Notes: a model not told the origin generated them from the sequence alone. A stretch of 64,000 bases of DNA from Deltaproteobacteria bacterium (GCA_002731275.1 PCBK01000076.1:1-64000); one strand, 5' to 3'. Positions 43,360 through 52,916 are shown, counted from the stretch's first letter. A program made the numbers and translations.

Positions 43360-43844
43360 CACCCCTCCACCAGCACCACACAACAAAACCCACCAACATG
43401 TAAAGATCGACGATCAACTGCGCTTTGTGAACGCTGGCATTCAAACATTGACGAGCAACTTCACTTTATGAACGCTGGCATTCAAACATCGACGAGCAAC
43501 TGCGCAAAGACCATTATCGACGTTCAACAAACACACCGTTCGCCTTCACTTCATGAACGCTGGCATTCAAACATCGACGATCAACTGCGCTTCGTGAATG
43601 CTGGCATTCAAACATCGACGATCAACTGCGCAAAATCCATCGTCTACGTTCAACAAACACGCGGCTTGCCTTCGCTTCATGAACGCTGGCATTCAAACAT
43701 CGACGATCAACGTCACTTCGTGAACGCTGGCATTTGAACATCGACGATCAACGTCACTTTACGAAACAGAAGCACTTGCCCTCTCTCCGTCAACAAACTA
43801 CAATCACAATCCACATACACACATAAGGCTCAAGAAGAGGTTTC
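43360..43844. other. Intergenic region filled by a repeat array
   Basis: About 485 bp between the 266-residue protein and the SirB1-type gene. From 43406 to about 43770 it is made of repeats (see the repeat entry). The last 75 bp hold a possible promoter region for the downstream gene, but no clear hexamers. I see no convincing gene. Confidence 0.6.
43406..43770 (+). repeat. Higher-order tandem repeat, 126-bp period with 41-bp subunits
   Basis: The core TGAACGCTGGCATT recurs at 43428, 43469, 43554, 43595, 43680 and 43721 (one copy reads TGAATG). Spacing alternates 41, 85, 41, 85, 41 bp, giving an exact 126-bp higher-order unit repeated nearly three times. Each core is followed by CAAACATCGACGATCAAC with small changes. 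The 85-bp interval also contains a shared segment with GTTCAACAAACAC. Because 41 is not a multiple of three, the same DNA is read in different frames in adjacent copies, which argues against coding. Confidence 0.88.
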
Positions 43845-44672
43845 ATGGATAACGCACAATTGTGGTCTGAGCACGATGAGCTCTGCCTCGAAACATTTAC
43901 ACTCTCAAGACAACAAGGAGACATGCTCGGCGCGCTCATGGCCATCGAAGGCGTCGGGCAAGAGCAAGCAGAACAATGCCGCCAAGACATCTCAACGTGG
44001 GGTGAACAAGTCTGCGATCTTGCCGAAGTCGGAACGCCTACACAGCAAGCCTCAGCGCTCAAAACAGTCCTCTTCGAGACGCTCGGCTTTACAGGCGTCC
44101 AAGAAGACTACTACCACCCAGATAACAGCCACATCACGAAGGTGCTCAAACGTCGACAAGGGCTCCCGATCATGCTCTCAGGTGTGTGGATCTTGGTCGG
44201 TGAATACGCAGAGTTCGATGTACGCGGTGTCGGTATGCCCGGACACTTCATCATCCAAGTCGGAGGCACAGAGGGCTTATTTGTCGACCCATTCCACGAA
44301 GGAAAGCTCCTCTCCATCGACGATTGTCAAGAGATCGTCCACACGCTCTCACAAGGAAAACTCCCTTGGGATGAGGACTTTCTCTTGCCCATCTCGACCA
44401 ACGCGTTCTTGGAGCGAGTCCTTCGCAATCTGATGAACAGCTATCTACGCCACCAAGACACACTCCACTTTTACAGAGCCATCCGCTTTTTATCCAGCCA
44501 TCAACCTGACACACCGGAGTTACAGCTCACACTAGGACAAATCGAAGAGGCGCTCGGTGATCTCCATCGCGCCAAACGAACCTACAAAGCGATTCTTGCG
44601 CGCTTTCAGACAGGCCCAATCGCAGAAGAAGCGACGCAAGGCCTCCAACGTATACGAAGAGCGATACACTGA
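43845..44672 (+). CDS. SirB1-family transglutaminase-like/TPR protein
   Basis: A 275-residue soluble protein matching the SirB1 family in length and layout. The central region GLPIMLSGVWILVGEYAEFDVRGVGMPGHFIIQV resembles the transglutaminase-like fold of SirB1, but the position of the catalytic Cys appears to be Ser (LSGVW), so peptidase activity is doubtful. The C-terminal 80 residues form TPR-like helices (TPELQLTLGQIEEALGDLHRAKRTYKAIL). Family members are widespread and poorly characterised. The gene begins directly behind the repeat array, with an AAGAGG site upstream. Confidence 0.82.
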   Translation: MDNAQLWSEHDELCLETFTLSRQQGDMLGALMAIEGVGQEQAEQCRQDISTWGEQVCDLAEVGTPTQQASALKTVLFETLGFTGVQEDYYHPDNSHITKVLKRRQGLPIMLSGVWILVGEYAEFDVRGVGMPGHFIIQVGGTEGLFVDPFHEGKLLSIDDCQEIVHTLSQGKLPWDEDFLLPISTNAFLERVLRNLMNSYLRHQDTLHFYRAIRFLSSHQPDTPELQLTLGQIEEALGDLHRAKRTYKAILARFQTGPIAEEATQGLQRIRRAIH

Positions 44673-44729
44673 GACCCATCTCTTTAGGCTACTGCAAGGA
44701 CCATCTTCCCCGAACAAACGGAGTATCCA

Positions 44730-46559
44730 ATGACCAACGGTACACCAGAGACAAACACACAGACCACCTTGATGCAGAGATTGGACGCACTCCTCTCTTC
44801 GCCTGCGTTGTGGGTCTTTTTGATCGCGATCACAGCCTCGCTTTACATCGGTCGGTATGTCTCACCAACGTGGACAGTCAAAGAGATCACACTCGACGCG
44901 AAGAAGGTCAACGGTGTCCTCACCTACACATACAAAGGAAAACCCAAGCCGCTCACAAAGCTCGTCGCGTACGCCTCCTCACCACTCCATCCAGCTCGCA
45001 TCACAGCGCTCAACGCAAAAGGCCAAGCACCCACCCTGAAGACCCAATTTTACTACAAGGACATCACGCTCCCTCAAAAAGGGGCAAAAAAGCAGCCAAC
45101 GTCGGTGAAGAAGAGAGTATACGGTCAATTCAAGGTGTATCGACATTGGGGGTTTTGGTCTTTGATCCCAGCGCTCGTCGCGCTCTTGTTATGTTGGGTG
45201 ACGAGAGAACCGCTGCCGTCGTTGTTTGGTGGTGTGTTGGCGGGTGCTTTCTTATTGGGTTCATATGATATCACCGATCAAGTCCTGCTGCCGAGCTTGA
45301 TGAGCAAACAGACAGCTGGTGTGTTGTTGTTGTATCTGTGGCTGCTCGGTGGTTTGCTTGGGGTCTGGTCCAAAACAGGTGCAGCGCGGGCTTTTGCAGA
45401 GTTGATGACCAAATACTTCGTCAAAGGACCACGCTCGGCTAAGGTGGTCGCGTGGGTGTTGGGCGTGATCTTTTTCCAGGGAGGCACAGTCAGCACCGTT
45501 CTCGTCGGTACAACGGTCAAACCTCTGGCGGACGAACACAAGATCAGCCACGAAGAGCTCTCCTACATCGTCGACTCAACAGCCTCTCCAATCGCGTCAC
45601 AGCTCGCATTCAACGCCTGGCCGGGATACATTCAGTCATTCATCTTCGTCGCAGGCGTCAGTTTTCTGGCGACAGAGGCCGATCGAATCGCGTTCTTTTT
45701 CAAGAGCGTCCCATTTTGTTTTTACGCGATCTTTGCGGTTCTTGGGACCTTCTTGCTCGCGATCGAGAAATCGCCTTACACCAACAAAGAATTACAAACA
45801 GCGATCGACCGGGCCCGAAATACAGGTGCTTTGGATGCGCCTGACGCGACGCCTCTCAGCGCAAAGGAGTTGGAGGTCAGCGACATCCCAGAAGGCTACA
45901 CGCCTCACATCATCGACTTTTTCGCTCCACTTTTCACGCTGATAGGCATCGCGATAGGGACATTTATTGCGACGGGCTCACCAAATGTCCGGTGGGCATT
46001 TGGCGCAGCGCTTGCGCTGGCCATGTTGCTCGCGCTCGCCCGTGGTATGAGCCTTCAGCATTTGATGGATGGGTTTGGAAATGGGATGAAAGGTGTCCTC
46101 TTGGGCGCGGTGATATTGGTCTTTGCGATCACACTCGGCAATATCAGCAAGATGACCGGTGGTGGTGTGTACCTCGTCGAGCTGCTCGGGACGAGTATCC
46201 CTTACTGGATGCTCCCAGTGTTGCTTCAATTGCTCACGATGGTGATCGCGTTCTCAACGGGGACAAGTTGGGGAACCTACGCGGTCGCCTTCCCACTCGC
46301 GATGCCACTCGCGTGGGCTGTTGCGGGTGCAAATGGTCTCGCACACCCTGAGTTTTACATGACGATCTGCTTTGCAGCGGTGATGGATGGTAGTGTGTAC
46401 GGAGACCAATGCTCTCCCATCTCAGACACGACCGTGCTCAGCGCAATGTGTAGTGGCTGCGACTTGATGGATCACGTACGAACACAGCTCCCACAAGCGA
46501 CAGTTGCTGCGGGGTTAGCTGCGGTCTGTTGGACTGGTTGTGTATATTTCTTTGCGTGA
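44730..46559 (+). CDS. nhaC: NhaC-family Na+/H+ antiporter
   Basis: A 609-residue polytopic membrane protein with an extended N-terminal periplasmic-type beta segment (about 40-130) between the first two membrane helices. The core has GGTVSTVLVGTTVKPLADEHKISHEELSYIVDSTASPIA, TGTSWGTYAVAFPLAMPLA and the late DGSVYGDQCSPISDTTVLSAM, all hallmarks of NhaC-type transporters. It should exchange Na+ for protons; related proteins carry amino acids or malate/lactate. GGAG seven bases before the ATG supports the start. The N-terminal soluble insertion is not usual for NhaC. Confidence 0.85.
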   Translation: MTNGTPETNTQTTLMQRLDALLSSPALWVFLIAITASLYIGRYVSPTWTVKEITLDAKKVNGVLTYTYKGKPKPLTKLVAYASSPLHPARITALNAKGQAPTLKTQFYYKDITLPQKGAKKQPTSVKKRVYGQFKVYRHWGFWSLIPALVALLLCWVTREPLPSLFGGVLAGAFLLGSYDITDQVLLPSLMSKQTAGVLLLYLWLLGGLLGVWSKTGAARAFAELMTKYFVKGPRSAKVVAWVLGVIFFQGGTVSTVLVGTTVKPLADEHKISHEELSYIVDSTASPIASQLAFNAWPGYIQSFIFVAGVSFLATEADRIAFFFKSVPFCFYAIFAVLGTFLLAIEKSPYTNKELQTAIDRARNTGALDAPDATPLSAKELEVSDIPEGYTPHIIDFFAPLFTLIGIAIGTFIATGSPNVRWAFGAALALAMLLALARGMSLQHLMDGFGNGMKGVLLGAVILVFAITLGNISKMTGGGVYLVELLGTSIPYWMLPVLLQLLTMVIAFSTGTSWGTYAVAFPLAMPLAWAVAGANGLAHPEFYMTICFAAVMDGSVYGDQCSPISDTTVLSAMCSGCDLMDHVRTQLPQATVAAGLAAVCWTGCVYFFA

Positions 46560-46589
46560 GGTCGAGGGAGGGAACAGAGAGGGGAAAGA

Positions 46590-47135
46590 TTACTCAAGAG
46601 CGTCTGTAACAACAAGGTTTCCGAGGACAACATCTCCGCTCGTTGCATCAACAGCTGCGGACTGGGTGTAGTTTGAAAAAGAGCCATCACAGTCAAGATC
46701 ACCAATCGCAGTCACTGTGAATTTCGAATTTTTCCCTGTCCCTGCCTGCTCGTACTTATACTGGTAGAAGTGAGCTTTTGTGATACCAAACTTTAACTCC
46801 ACCCAAGGTGAACTGTTCCACTGCGCGGAGTTTTTTGTGTAAAGGTCAAATCCCCCCTTACAAGGCTGATCGGTAGGTGTTGTACGATTGGGTGTAGGAT
46901 AACTCTTTGGTTTGGGGTTTCCGTTTCCATCGACGTGTTCATCTTCGAAATAGGCAACCGCACCATCCAAAATCGCTTTCACGTTAATGGGCGCTTCTGA
47001 CGACTTGGACTTTCTTGTAAATTGCAAAAACATCGGTATCGCGACTGCCGCCAAAATACCAATGATCGCAACAACAATCATAAGTTCGATGAGCGTAAAT
47101 CCCTTCGGGGCTTTGTTTCTTTTGAGAAAGGACAT
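46590..47135 (-). CDS. Type IV major-pilin-like protein
   Basis: A 181-residue prepilin. A short basic leader ends at Gly 12, followed by [22 protein letters not shown]: methylated Phe +1, Glu +5 and the hydrophobic helix are all intact. The globular part is beta-rich with two Cys (about 100 and 155) that could form the usual C-terminal disulfide loop. It is assembled by the type IV pilus machinery; a PilT-like ATPase is encoded 4.6 kb away. Whether it is PilA or a minor pilin cannot be decided. GGAGG precedes the ATG. The long upstream region holds a promoter and a leader hairpin. Confidence 0.9.
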   Translation of the reverse strand: MSFLKRNKAPKGFTLIELMIVVAIIGILAAVAIPMFLQFTRKSKSSEAPINVKAILDGAVAYFEDEHVDGNGNPKPKSYPTPNRTTPTDQPCKGGFDLYTKNSAQWNSSPWVELKFGITKAHFYQYKYEQAGTGKNSKFTVTAIGDLDCDGSFSNYTQSAAVDATSGDVVLGNLVVTDALE

Positions 47136-47177
47136 GGACTTTGGACCTCCATTTGATCAGGCTCTCTAGGCCTTCTG

Positions 47178-47201
47178 CTCCGCTTGTCGAGCAAGCCGGA
47201 G
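47178..47201 (-). promoter_or_regulatory. Leader hairpin of the pilin gene
   Basis: CTCCGCTTG (47178-47186) pairs with CAAGCCGGAG (47192-47201) with one bulged base and a 5-nt loop. It is a stable stem in the predicted 5' untranslated region, about 40 nt before the pilin start. No T run follows, so it is not a terminator; message stabilisation or translation control is possible. Confidence 0.45.
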
Positions 47202-47236
47202 ACGGCTTTATCATTCAGATGTATGTTCGTTACCAT

Positions 47237-47266
47237 AGCATACCCCCAATAGCACCTCAAGTACAA
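47237..47266 (-). promoter_or_regulatory. Candidate sigma-70 promoter of the pilin gene
   Basis: On the minus strand TTGTAC (47266-47261) and TATGCT (47242-47237) are 18 bp apart; each matches four of six consensus bases. The transcript would start near 47230 and have a leader of about 95 nt. Confidence 0.4.
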
Positions 47267-47528
47267 CAAAACAAAAGGTTTGTTTACATTCCTGGTACAT
47301 GTTTCAGAATCGAGAATACACCGAACAGAACGAAAAGAAAAAAATATCTCCCCGTGTTCCCTCACGATTCGGCACATACCACATACGCACTCTTTTTCCC
47401 TCCAACGGCCTTTATGGGGTATACAAGCGATGAGGCGATATGGTAGTTTTGGGAAACTATTCGCAAAAAGCATCTCCTCAGTGGGAGCGACGTGTACAAC
47501 GTCGTAGAGCAGAAAGTGAAGGAAAAAG

Positions 47529-48221
47529 ATGACTGAATCGCAACGAAAAAAACCACAACTCAGCGAATCGTGGTTGGAGATTTTGGGAGATGAGTTCGAC
47601 AAGCCCTATATGGACGAGCTGCGCGCCTTTTTACGAGAAGAGATGAAAAAACATAAGGTGTACCCCCCTGGCTCTTTGATGTTTAACGCGCTCAACGTAA
47701 CGCCATTCGAAAAGGCACGTGTCATCATCCTCGGACAAGACCCTTACCATGGACCCAACCAAGCCCATGGACTCTCTTTCTCGGTCCAAAGAGGTGTCAA
47801 ACCACCACCATCCCTACAAAATATATTTCAAGAGCTCAATAACAGTCTCGGCGTCCCCATCCCCAAACACGGGGATTTGACCTCGTGGGCAGAACAAGGT
47901 GTGTTGCTCCTCAACACGACCTTGAGTGTCCGCGCCCGCTCCCCCAAATCCCACGCAGGAAAAGGTTGGGAAGAATTTACCGATCGCATTATCGACGAGC
48001 TCAACGAGAAACGAGAGGGGTTGGTGTTCGTGTTGTGGGGAAGTCATGCAGGCAAAAAAGCCACACGCATCGACCAAATGAAACACCTCGTGCTGCGCTC
48101 CGCCCACCCATCCCCTTACTCTGCGGATCGTGGCTTTTTTGGCTGCAACCACTTCAGTATCATCAACGAGCACCTCGAAAGAAGAGGCGAGACGCCTATC
48201 AATTGGGAACTTCCCCGCTAG
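47529..48221 (+). CDS. ung: Uracil-DNA glycosylase
   Basis: A 230-residue family 1 uracil-DNA glycosylase, normal length. The catalytic water-activating motif GQDPYHG (Asp about 71), the uracil-binding and DNA-binding segments [10 protein letters not shown] and WGSHAGKK, and the leucine-loop motif [18 protein letters not shown] are all present. It removes uracil arising from cytosine deamination, starting base excision repair. GAAGGA lies before the ATG. It is divergent from the pilin gene and convergent with the Ser/Thr kinase gene, 21 bp away. Confidence 0.97.
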   Translation: MTESQRKKPQLSESWLEILGDEFDKPYMDELRAFLREEMKKHKVYPPGSLMFNALNVTPFEKARVIILGQDPYHGPNQAHGLSFSVQRGVKPPPSLQNIFQELNNSLGVPIPKHGDLTSWAEQGVLLLNTTLSVRARSPKSHAGKGWEEFTDRIIDELNEKREGLVFVLWGSHAGKKATRIDQMKHLVLRSAHPSPYSADRGFFGCNHFSIINEHLERRGETPINWELPR

Positions 48222-48242
48222 TCCCCGAAGTCATCTGCGAGA

Positions 48243-51200
48243 TCAGAACGGACGATGTGATTGTTGATGGGACCAAAACAACATCCCCCCACCAAACAAA
48301 CCAAACAGCAACGAGAACAACAACCAGACCCACGCATATGAGACCACAGGTTTCATCCGCTCCCCAACCAATAAGAGCATACTGTCGAGAGGGAATTGCA
48401 CGCCAGAACGGATCAATCCGGGGATTCTGTTGATGTTGCGATTTTCATCAGGCAACACAAGCTCTAGAGGTCCATTGGGCCTCCTCTGAAGACGCTCTAA
48501 CACACCAGTATATGTGCGTGATTTGGGTTTGGTATCCAGATCCTTCACGTCCTTCTTCCAGATCGGACGTGTGCGCATGACCCCTGCGATCTCCTTGTCC
48601 GGCACCTGTATCACGTCACTCAAGATCTGGCTCTCTCTTTGTGGAGCAAAGATCAACAACTTGCGATTCTCCTTGGACGCAAACAGGACGTAGTTTTCCG
48701 TGTAACCACTGCGAATCCCCCGCACAGGGATCAACACAAAGGTCTTTCGATCGGGCTTGAGACTTACAGAGACATAAGATTGCTTTGGGAAGGCATGAGA
48801 AGACACAGTCGCCGGAGAGATGTTCCTGGGGATTGTTTGCACCTTCGGAGGATTTGCCATCTTAGAGAGAGAATACACAGCCCCAAGAATCGCAAGCACC
48901 AGACATATCCAACCAATCACCAGCTGTGATTGCCCAGGTGTCGCGCGGACAGGTGAAGGCAGATCATCTTCATCTTCCCAACGTTGCCTTTGTGGACGCG
49001 CTGGTTGAGGTGAAGGTTTTGTCTCCCGTACAGGAGCGCTGGGAGCGGGCCTGGAAGGTGTTGGTGTCGCCTTGCGCTGTGGGGCAGTCCGCGTTGATGC
49101 AGGAGGCTTTGTCGAAGACTGTGACGGCTTCTTGGCAGCTCTCTTTGTCGGTGTTTTTTTCTTTGTGTTCGATGGTTTGGCTTTGGCCTTTGTGGTCTTT
49201 TTTTTCTGCGGTGCGGGGGTTGCCTTGGACGATTGCATCTCAGGCGCTTGCGATTTGGGAATCAAACGCAGCTCGACACCAGCAGCCTCAAGCATTCCGA
49301 TCATCTCAGAAGGAGGAAAGTGTGGCGACTCGATGATGATCTTTCCCTCAAGGTCACCATACTTTTCGAGAAAAGGCTTCGACTTCATGAGGTTCTTGAC
49401 TTGATTGATCCGTTGTCTGAGTGCTTTTTTGGCAGGCTCCTTGAGGGACCACTCTTCGCGTTGTAGCAAAAAGAGATTGACCTTCCCACCTCTAGGTCCC
49501 TGGATCCGGTCAACAATACCGCCAAAGGGACCACGCCTCTGTTTGGGCGTTTGTTTTCGCTTCTTTGTCGATGTGTCAACGATGTCTACGGAGTAAAAGA
49601 CGTCAGCTTCTCCCCCAGCCGTCAAGGGCACGACGCTCAAGTCGTTATGAGTGAGTTTGGGACCATCACCCTTTAACCTCACGCTCTCGGCCATAGGCTC
49701 TGCATCTTTGATCGTTTGGGCCGCGAGTGGGAACTCGGCAGCGTCCAAATCGACATGCCCATCGTCGGAAGGTGGATCTTGCATCGTCAAGCTCTCGACA
49801 TCACCGTCGGAGAGTGTGTCTCGACGAGGTGATTCGAGGACGATCAGAGGTTCATCTTTGCGCTTCATCTGATCGGAGAGCACAAGAAGATCACCTTCGT
49901 CTTCGGTCTGTTCAGGTGTTTGTGTCAGGACAGAGGATGCGTTTTCGGGAAAGATCTGCGTTTTACGGTCTTCGTCGATCTCGTCGAGTTGCGCTTTTTG
50001 CAACAAATCGGACAGGATCATATCCGTGCCGGAACCGAGCAACGCGGTCCGATTGGAGTTTGGCAACAGATCCTCTTCACGAAGCTCCACAGTGCCACCA
50101 GTCGCTTCTTGCACGGAGTCTTCACCGGACAACTCGATCGTCCCGCCATCGGACATCTCGATCGTCCCTGCCTCCGAAGCATCAGCGAGCACCATCACAG
50201 GCGTCTCTCCAGCGACGTTTGCCAGATTGTTTGAGGTCTGGTGAAGTTGCTCTCTCGACGTGGGCGTAGGACGCTCAGTCACCATCGCATCGTGGGGTTG
50301 CCCTGCGTCGACATACGTATGCCAGGAGTCCGTGTCGCTTTCCTTATCGGCGTCCAGGACTTCGACAGCCACCTGTCCATCTCGGCCGAGAAACAGCGTG
50401 CGATTCTCGGGCTCGACTTGGGGACGCTCAGGAGAGTGGCTTTTCAAGCGAACGCGACGAGATAGAGGGTCATCGGCTTTCGCTGACAGATTGACGATCT
50501 CGTCTTGGACTTCGGCGGGCAATAAGGAGATGAACTCTTCGAGCGCGAGGCGCAACTCATCGACAGCCTGGAAACGATTCTCCGGCTTCTTCTCCAACGC
50601 CTTCATCACGATTTGTTCGAGTCTCTCAGGAACTCTTTCCGGTTGTAAGGCGCGCAATGAAGGAGGCTCTTTGATGATCTGTGCTTCGATCAGGCTGACA
50701 AAAGAGGTGCGGTTGGAGTGTGCGCCTTGAGGGGGCAAAAAGGGCAACCGGCCGGAGAGCAGCTCAAACAGAATGATCCCCATCGAGTAGATGTCAGTGC
50801 GGGCGTCTGTGTCTTGGTTGAGGCATTGCTCAGGCGACATATAGGAAGGTGTACCGAGTGAGCCTTGGGTGGCTTTTGTGACCGCGAGTTCGTCGTTGGA
50901 GAAGGGTTTGGCGATACCAAAGTCGAGGATCTTCAAGAAGTACGGATCGTGTTTGCGTTGCACGAGCATCAAGTTATCGGGCTTGAGGTCTCTGTGGACA
51001 ATTCCCCTCTCGTGGGCAAATTGCATGGTATCACAGAGTTGCAAAAACAGGTGCATACACAAAGGGAGCGAAGGTAATTCGTTGTGGGCTTCGAGTAGCC
51101 AGCTCCACGGCTCCCCTTTGAGGTACTCCATCACGTAGAAGTGACCGAGGTTTGGGATCTCACCAAAGTCATCGTAGATGCGGACGATATGTTCGTTGCG

Positions 51201-51506
51201 TTGTGAGAGGGCAGAGGTGATTTGGACTTCGCGTTTAAAACGCCGCTCCATGCCTTTGATCTTGAAGATCTCAGGTCTGATCACTTTGATGACACGCTCG
51301 GCGTCCTGATCGAGATGGATATGATGAGCGAGATAGACAATGCTACATCCGCCGTGACGGAGGATTTGTCGAAGTTGGTACTTATGTGTCACCAACATCA
51401 GCGGAAATTGGCATCGAGGACAGAAGGTAATCGACCCCTCTTCCGCGACATCCATGATCCTGGAGAGCTCCATGTTGCAGCTGGGACAGTGATTGAGGGA
51501 GCTCAT
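48243..51506 (-). CDS. Membrane Ser/Thr protein kinase with N-terminal zinc ribbon
   Basis: A 1087-residue eukaryote-like kinase. ATG 51506 is chosen because AAGGA lies eight bases upstream; the frame continues to 51551. The first 35 residues hold a CPSC...CPRC zinc-ribbon-like pair. The kinase domain follows (about 40-310) with HRDLKPDN, ILDFGIAKP and SYMSPEQ, although the glycine loop is RHGGCSIV. A long acidic, low-complexity linker, a segment with KKRKQTPKQRRGPFGGIVDR, and a Lys/Thr/Pro/Ala-rich stretch lead to a membrane helix near 860 and a final one near 1055. Between them lies a domain of about 170 residues. A membrane signalling role is likely; targets are unknown. Confidence 0.88.
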   Translation of the reverse strand: MSSLNHCPSCNMELSRIMDVAEEGSITFCPRCQFPLMLVTHKYQLRQILRHGGCSIVYLAHHIHLDQDAERVIKVIRPEIFKIKGMERRFKREVQITSALSQRNEHIVRIYDDFGEIPNLGHFYVMEYLKGEPWSWLLEAHNELPSLPLCMHLFLQLCDTMQFAHERGIVHRDLKPDNLMLVQRKHDPYFLKILDFGIAKPFSNDELAVTKATQGSLGTPSYMSPEQCLNQDTDARTDIYSMGIILFELLSGRLPFLPPQGAHSNRTSFVSLIEAQIIKEPPSLRALQPERVPERLEQIVMKALEKKPENRFQAVDELRLALEEFISLLPAEVQDEIVNLSAKADDPLSRRVRLKSHSPERPQVEPENRTLFLGRDGQVAVEVLDADKESDTDSWHTYVDAGQPHDAMVTERPTPTSREQLHQTSNNLANVAGETPVMVLADASEAGTIEMSDGGTIELSGEDSVQEATGGTVELREEDLLPNSNRTALLGSGTDMILSDLLQKAQLDEIDEDRKTQIFPENASSVLTQTPEQTEDEGDLLVLSDQMKRKDEPLIVLESPRRDTLSDGDVESLTMQDPPSDDGHVDLDAAEFPLAAQTIKDAEPMAESVRLKGDGPKLTHNDLSVVPLTAGGEADVFYSVDIVDTSTKKRKQTPKQRRGPFGGIVDRIQGPRGGKVNLFLLQREEWSLKEPAKKALRQRINQVKNLMKSKPFLEKYGDLEGKIIIESPHFPPSEMIGMLEAAGVELRLIPKSQAPEMQSSKATPAPQKKKTTKAKAKPSNTKKKTPTKRAAKKPSQSSTKPPASTRTAPQRKATPTPSRPAPSAPVRETKPSPQPARPQRQRWEDEDDLPSPVRATPGQSQLVIGWICLVLAILGAVYSLSKMANPPKVQTIPRNISPATVSSHAFPKQSYVSVSLKPDRKTFVLIPVRGIRSGYTENYVLFASKENRKLLIFAPQRESQILSDVIQVPDKEIAGVMRTRPIWKKDVKDLDTKPKSRTYTGVLERLQRRPNGPLELVLPDENRNINRIPGLIRSGVQFPLDSMLLLVGERMKPVVSYAWVWLLFSLLFGLFGGGMLFWSHQQSHRPF

Positions 51507-51628
51507 CCGGTGGTTCCTTGTTTTTGCATCCAATCCTCGAAAACACATCACGATGAAGCGGACTTATGCGGCATACAGTGACAGAGAGACATCAAACCTT
51601 CCCAAGCAAATGGAAAAGTTGGCAGCAA

Positions 51629-51657
51629 AGTATAGGAAATCGCCATGAATTTCGCAA
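51629..51657 (-). promoter_or_regulatory. Sigma-70-type promoter of the Ser/Thr kinase gene
   Basis: Minus strand TTGCGA (51657-51652) and TATACT (51634-51629) with an exact 17-bp spacer. The -10 matches five of six bases. The leader to ATG 51506 would be about 115 nt. Confidence 0.6.
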
Positions 51658-51725
51658 GCGCTTCTCAAGGATACAGAGAGAAAAAGATAGAGTGTCTCTT
51701 CATCTTCTCAGATCACAAGGTCTTT

Positions 51726-52913
51726 TTAAAACTTTTTGAGTTGGGAGATGATGTCTTCGAGATTATCGTCTTCAAAGTCCAACACGAGGACATCATCATT
51801 TGGGGGAGTTTGTGCGGCTGTTGTTTGGGGACGCGAAGGTGGAGGTGTGGCAGCACGTTTGATGGGACGATGAACAGGCTCTTCAACCTCCTCAACGACA
51901 CTCATGTCTTCGGGTGTCAGGTGATGCCAATCCGTCTTACGGGAGAGCCAATCTCTGTATCTTTCGAGGCTCCAAGAGCCTTCCTTCCCACCAGTCTCAA
52001 GCAATGATTGAAATTTGAAGAACTGTCCCATCCGGATGACGTTCTTCACGGCGTGTGACGCCATCAAGATCTCACATTCGGGGACACGTAGCTGCTCAGA
52101 TGGCAAAAAGTGAAGCTTTTGGCACACGACCGCAACGAGACAATCTGCGAGCTGTGCCCGGACAGACGGTTGTGATTCAGCAGGAAAAGCGGAGACCATC
52201 CGCTGAATGGCTTCCGCAGGTGTCGAGGCGTGGAGTGTACTCAAGACAAGGTGCCCTGTCTCCGCAGCGTTCAACGTCATCATCATCGTCTCAGGGCGAC
52301 GCATCTCACCGACCATAATGACGTCGGGATCTTCTCTCATCGCGTCGAGCAAAGCTTGATCAAATGAGGGTGTATCACGCCCAACTTCTCGCTGCCGCAC
52401 GATGGACTTTACAGGCCGAAACGCATACTCGATGGGGTGCTCGATGGTGATAATGTGTCGCGCTTCGCGACGGTTGATCTCTTCGAGCAACGCGGCCATC
52501 GTCGTCGACTTTCCCGACCCTGTCGCGCCACAGATCAAGATCAAGCCATGTTGCTTTTCGCTCAACGTGTGAAACACAGGATGTAAATTGAGTGTCTCGA
52601 CTGATGCTTCAAAAGACGTCAAGAGGCGAATCGCGAGCCCCACCCCACGTGACGATTGGAGAACGTTGATACGACAGCGTATGCCGTAGAGCTGCTTGGA
52701 GAGATCATACGAACCACGTAATTGGAAGTCATTCCATCCATCAGCTCCAACAATCGACCGCGCAGCCTGTTGACACATCGAGGCAGTCACAGCCTCCTCA
52801 GTCAGCTCCAGTGTCCCTCTCACGCGCATCGCTGGGGACAATCCGGGTTCAAGATGCACATCACTCGCGCCGCGCCTTCTGGCAAGCCCTATCAACGCCT
52901 TCAACCACTCCAT
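51726..52913 (-). CDS. PilT-like type IV pilus ATPase
   Basis: A 395-residue secretion-type ATPase. ASDVHLEPG at the N terminus, Walker A GATGSGKS (129-136), Asp-box ITIEHPIEY, Walker B VIMVGEMR (about 198-205) and the His-box HLVLSTLHAS are in PilT order. The PilT-specific AIRNLIRE motif is not seen, and about 90 residues of Pro/Glu-rich tail follow the core. It probably powers pilus retraction or a related PilU-like function. AGGAG is located inside the end of the NUDIX gene, whose stop lies three bases before this ATG, indicating co-transcription. Confidence 0.87.
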   Translation of the reverse strand: MEWLKALIGLARRRGASDVHLEPGLSPAMRVRGTLELTEEAVTASMCQQAARSIVGADGWNDFQLRGSYDLSKQLYGIRCRINVLQSSRGVGLAIRLLTSFEASVETLNLHPVFHTLSEKQHGLILICGATGSGKSTTMAALLEEINRREARHIITIEHPIEYAFRPVKSIVRQREVGRDTPSFDQALLDAMREDPDVIMVGEMRRPETMMMTLNAAETGHLVLSTLHASTPAEAIQRMVSAFPAESQPSVRAQLADCLVAVVCQKLHFLPSEQLRVPECEILMASHAVKNVIRMGQFFKFQSLLETGGKEGSWSLERYRDWLSRKTDWHHLTPEDMSVVEEVEEPVHRPIKRAATPPPSRPQTTAAQTPPNDDVLVLDFEDDNLEDIISQLKKF

Positions 52914-52916
52914 CGT

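Larger units (their letters stand above)
47136..47528. other. Divergent pilin/ung promoter region
   Basis: About 390 bp without a gene. It holds the candidate pilin promoter at 47237-47266, the leader hairpin at 47178-47201 and, near 47508-47525, the AGTGAAGGAAAAAG ribosome binding region of ung. No sigma-54 type -24/-12 pair was seen, although one is common upstream of pilA in related bacteria. Confidence 0.5.

Noticed and set aside
43468-43737. An 89-residue open frame across the 126-bp repeat array, with repeated HSNIDDQ and NAGIQTS blocks
   Set aside because: It has no ribosome binding site, and the same DNA unit is read in two frames inside it, which a real repeat protein would not do.
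43406-43770. CRISPR array
   Set aside because: Units are adjacent or degenerate and the intervals are themselves repeated rather than unique spacers; no cas genes are nearby.
47160-47202. Sigma-54 promoter for the pilin gene
   Set aside because: The TTGC near the hairpin has no GG at the required 10-bp distance.
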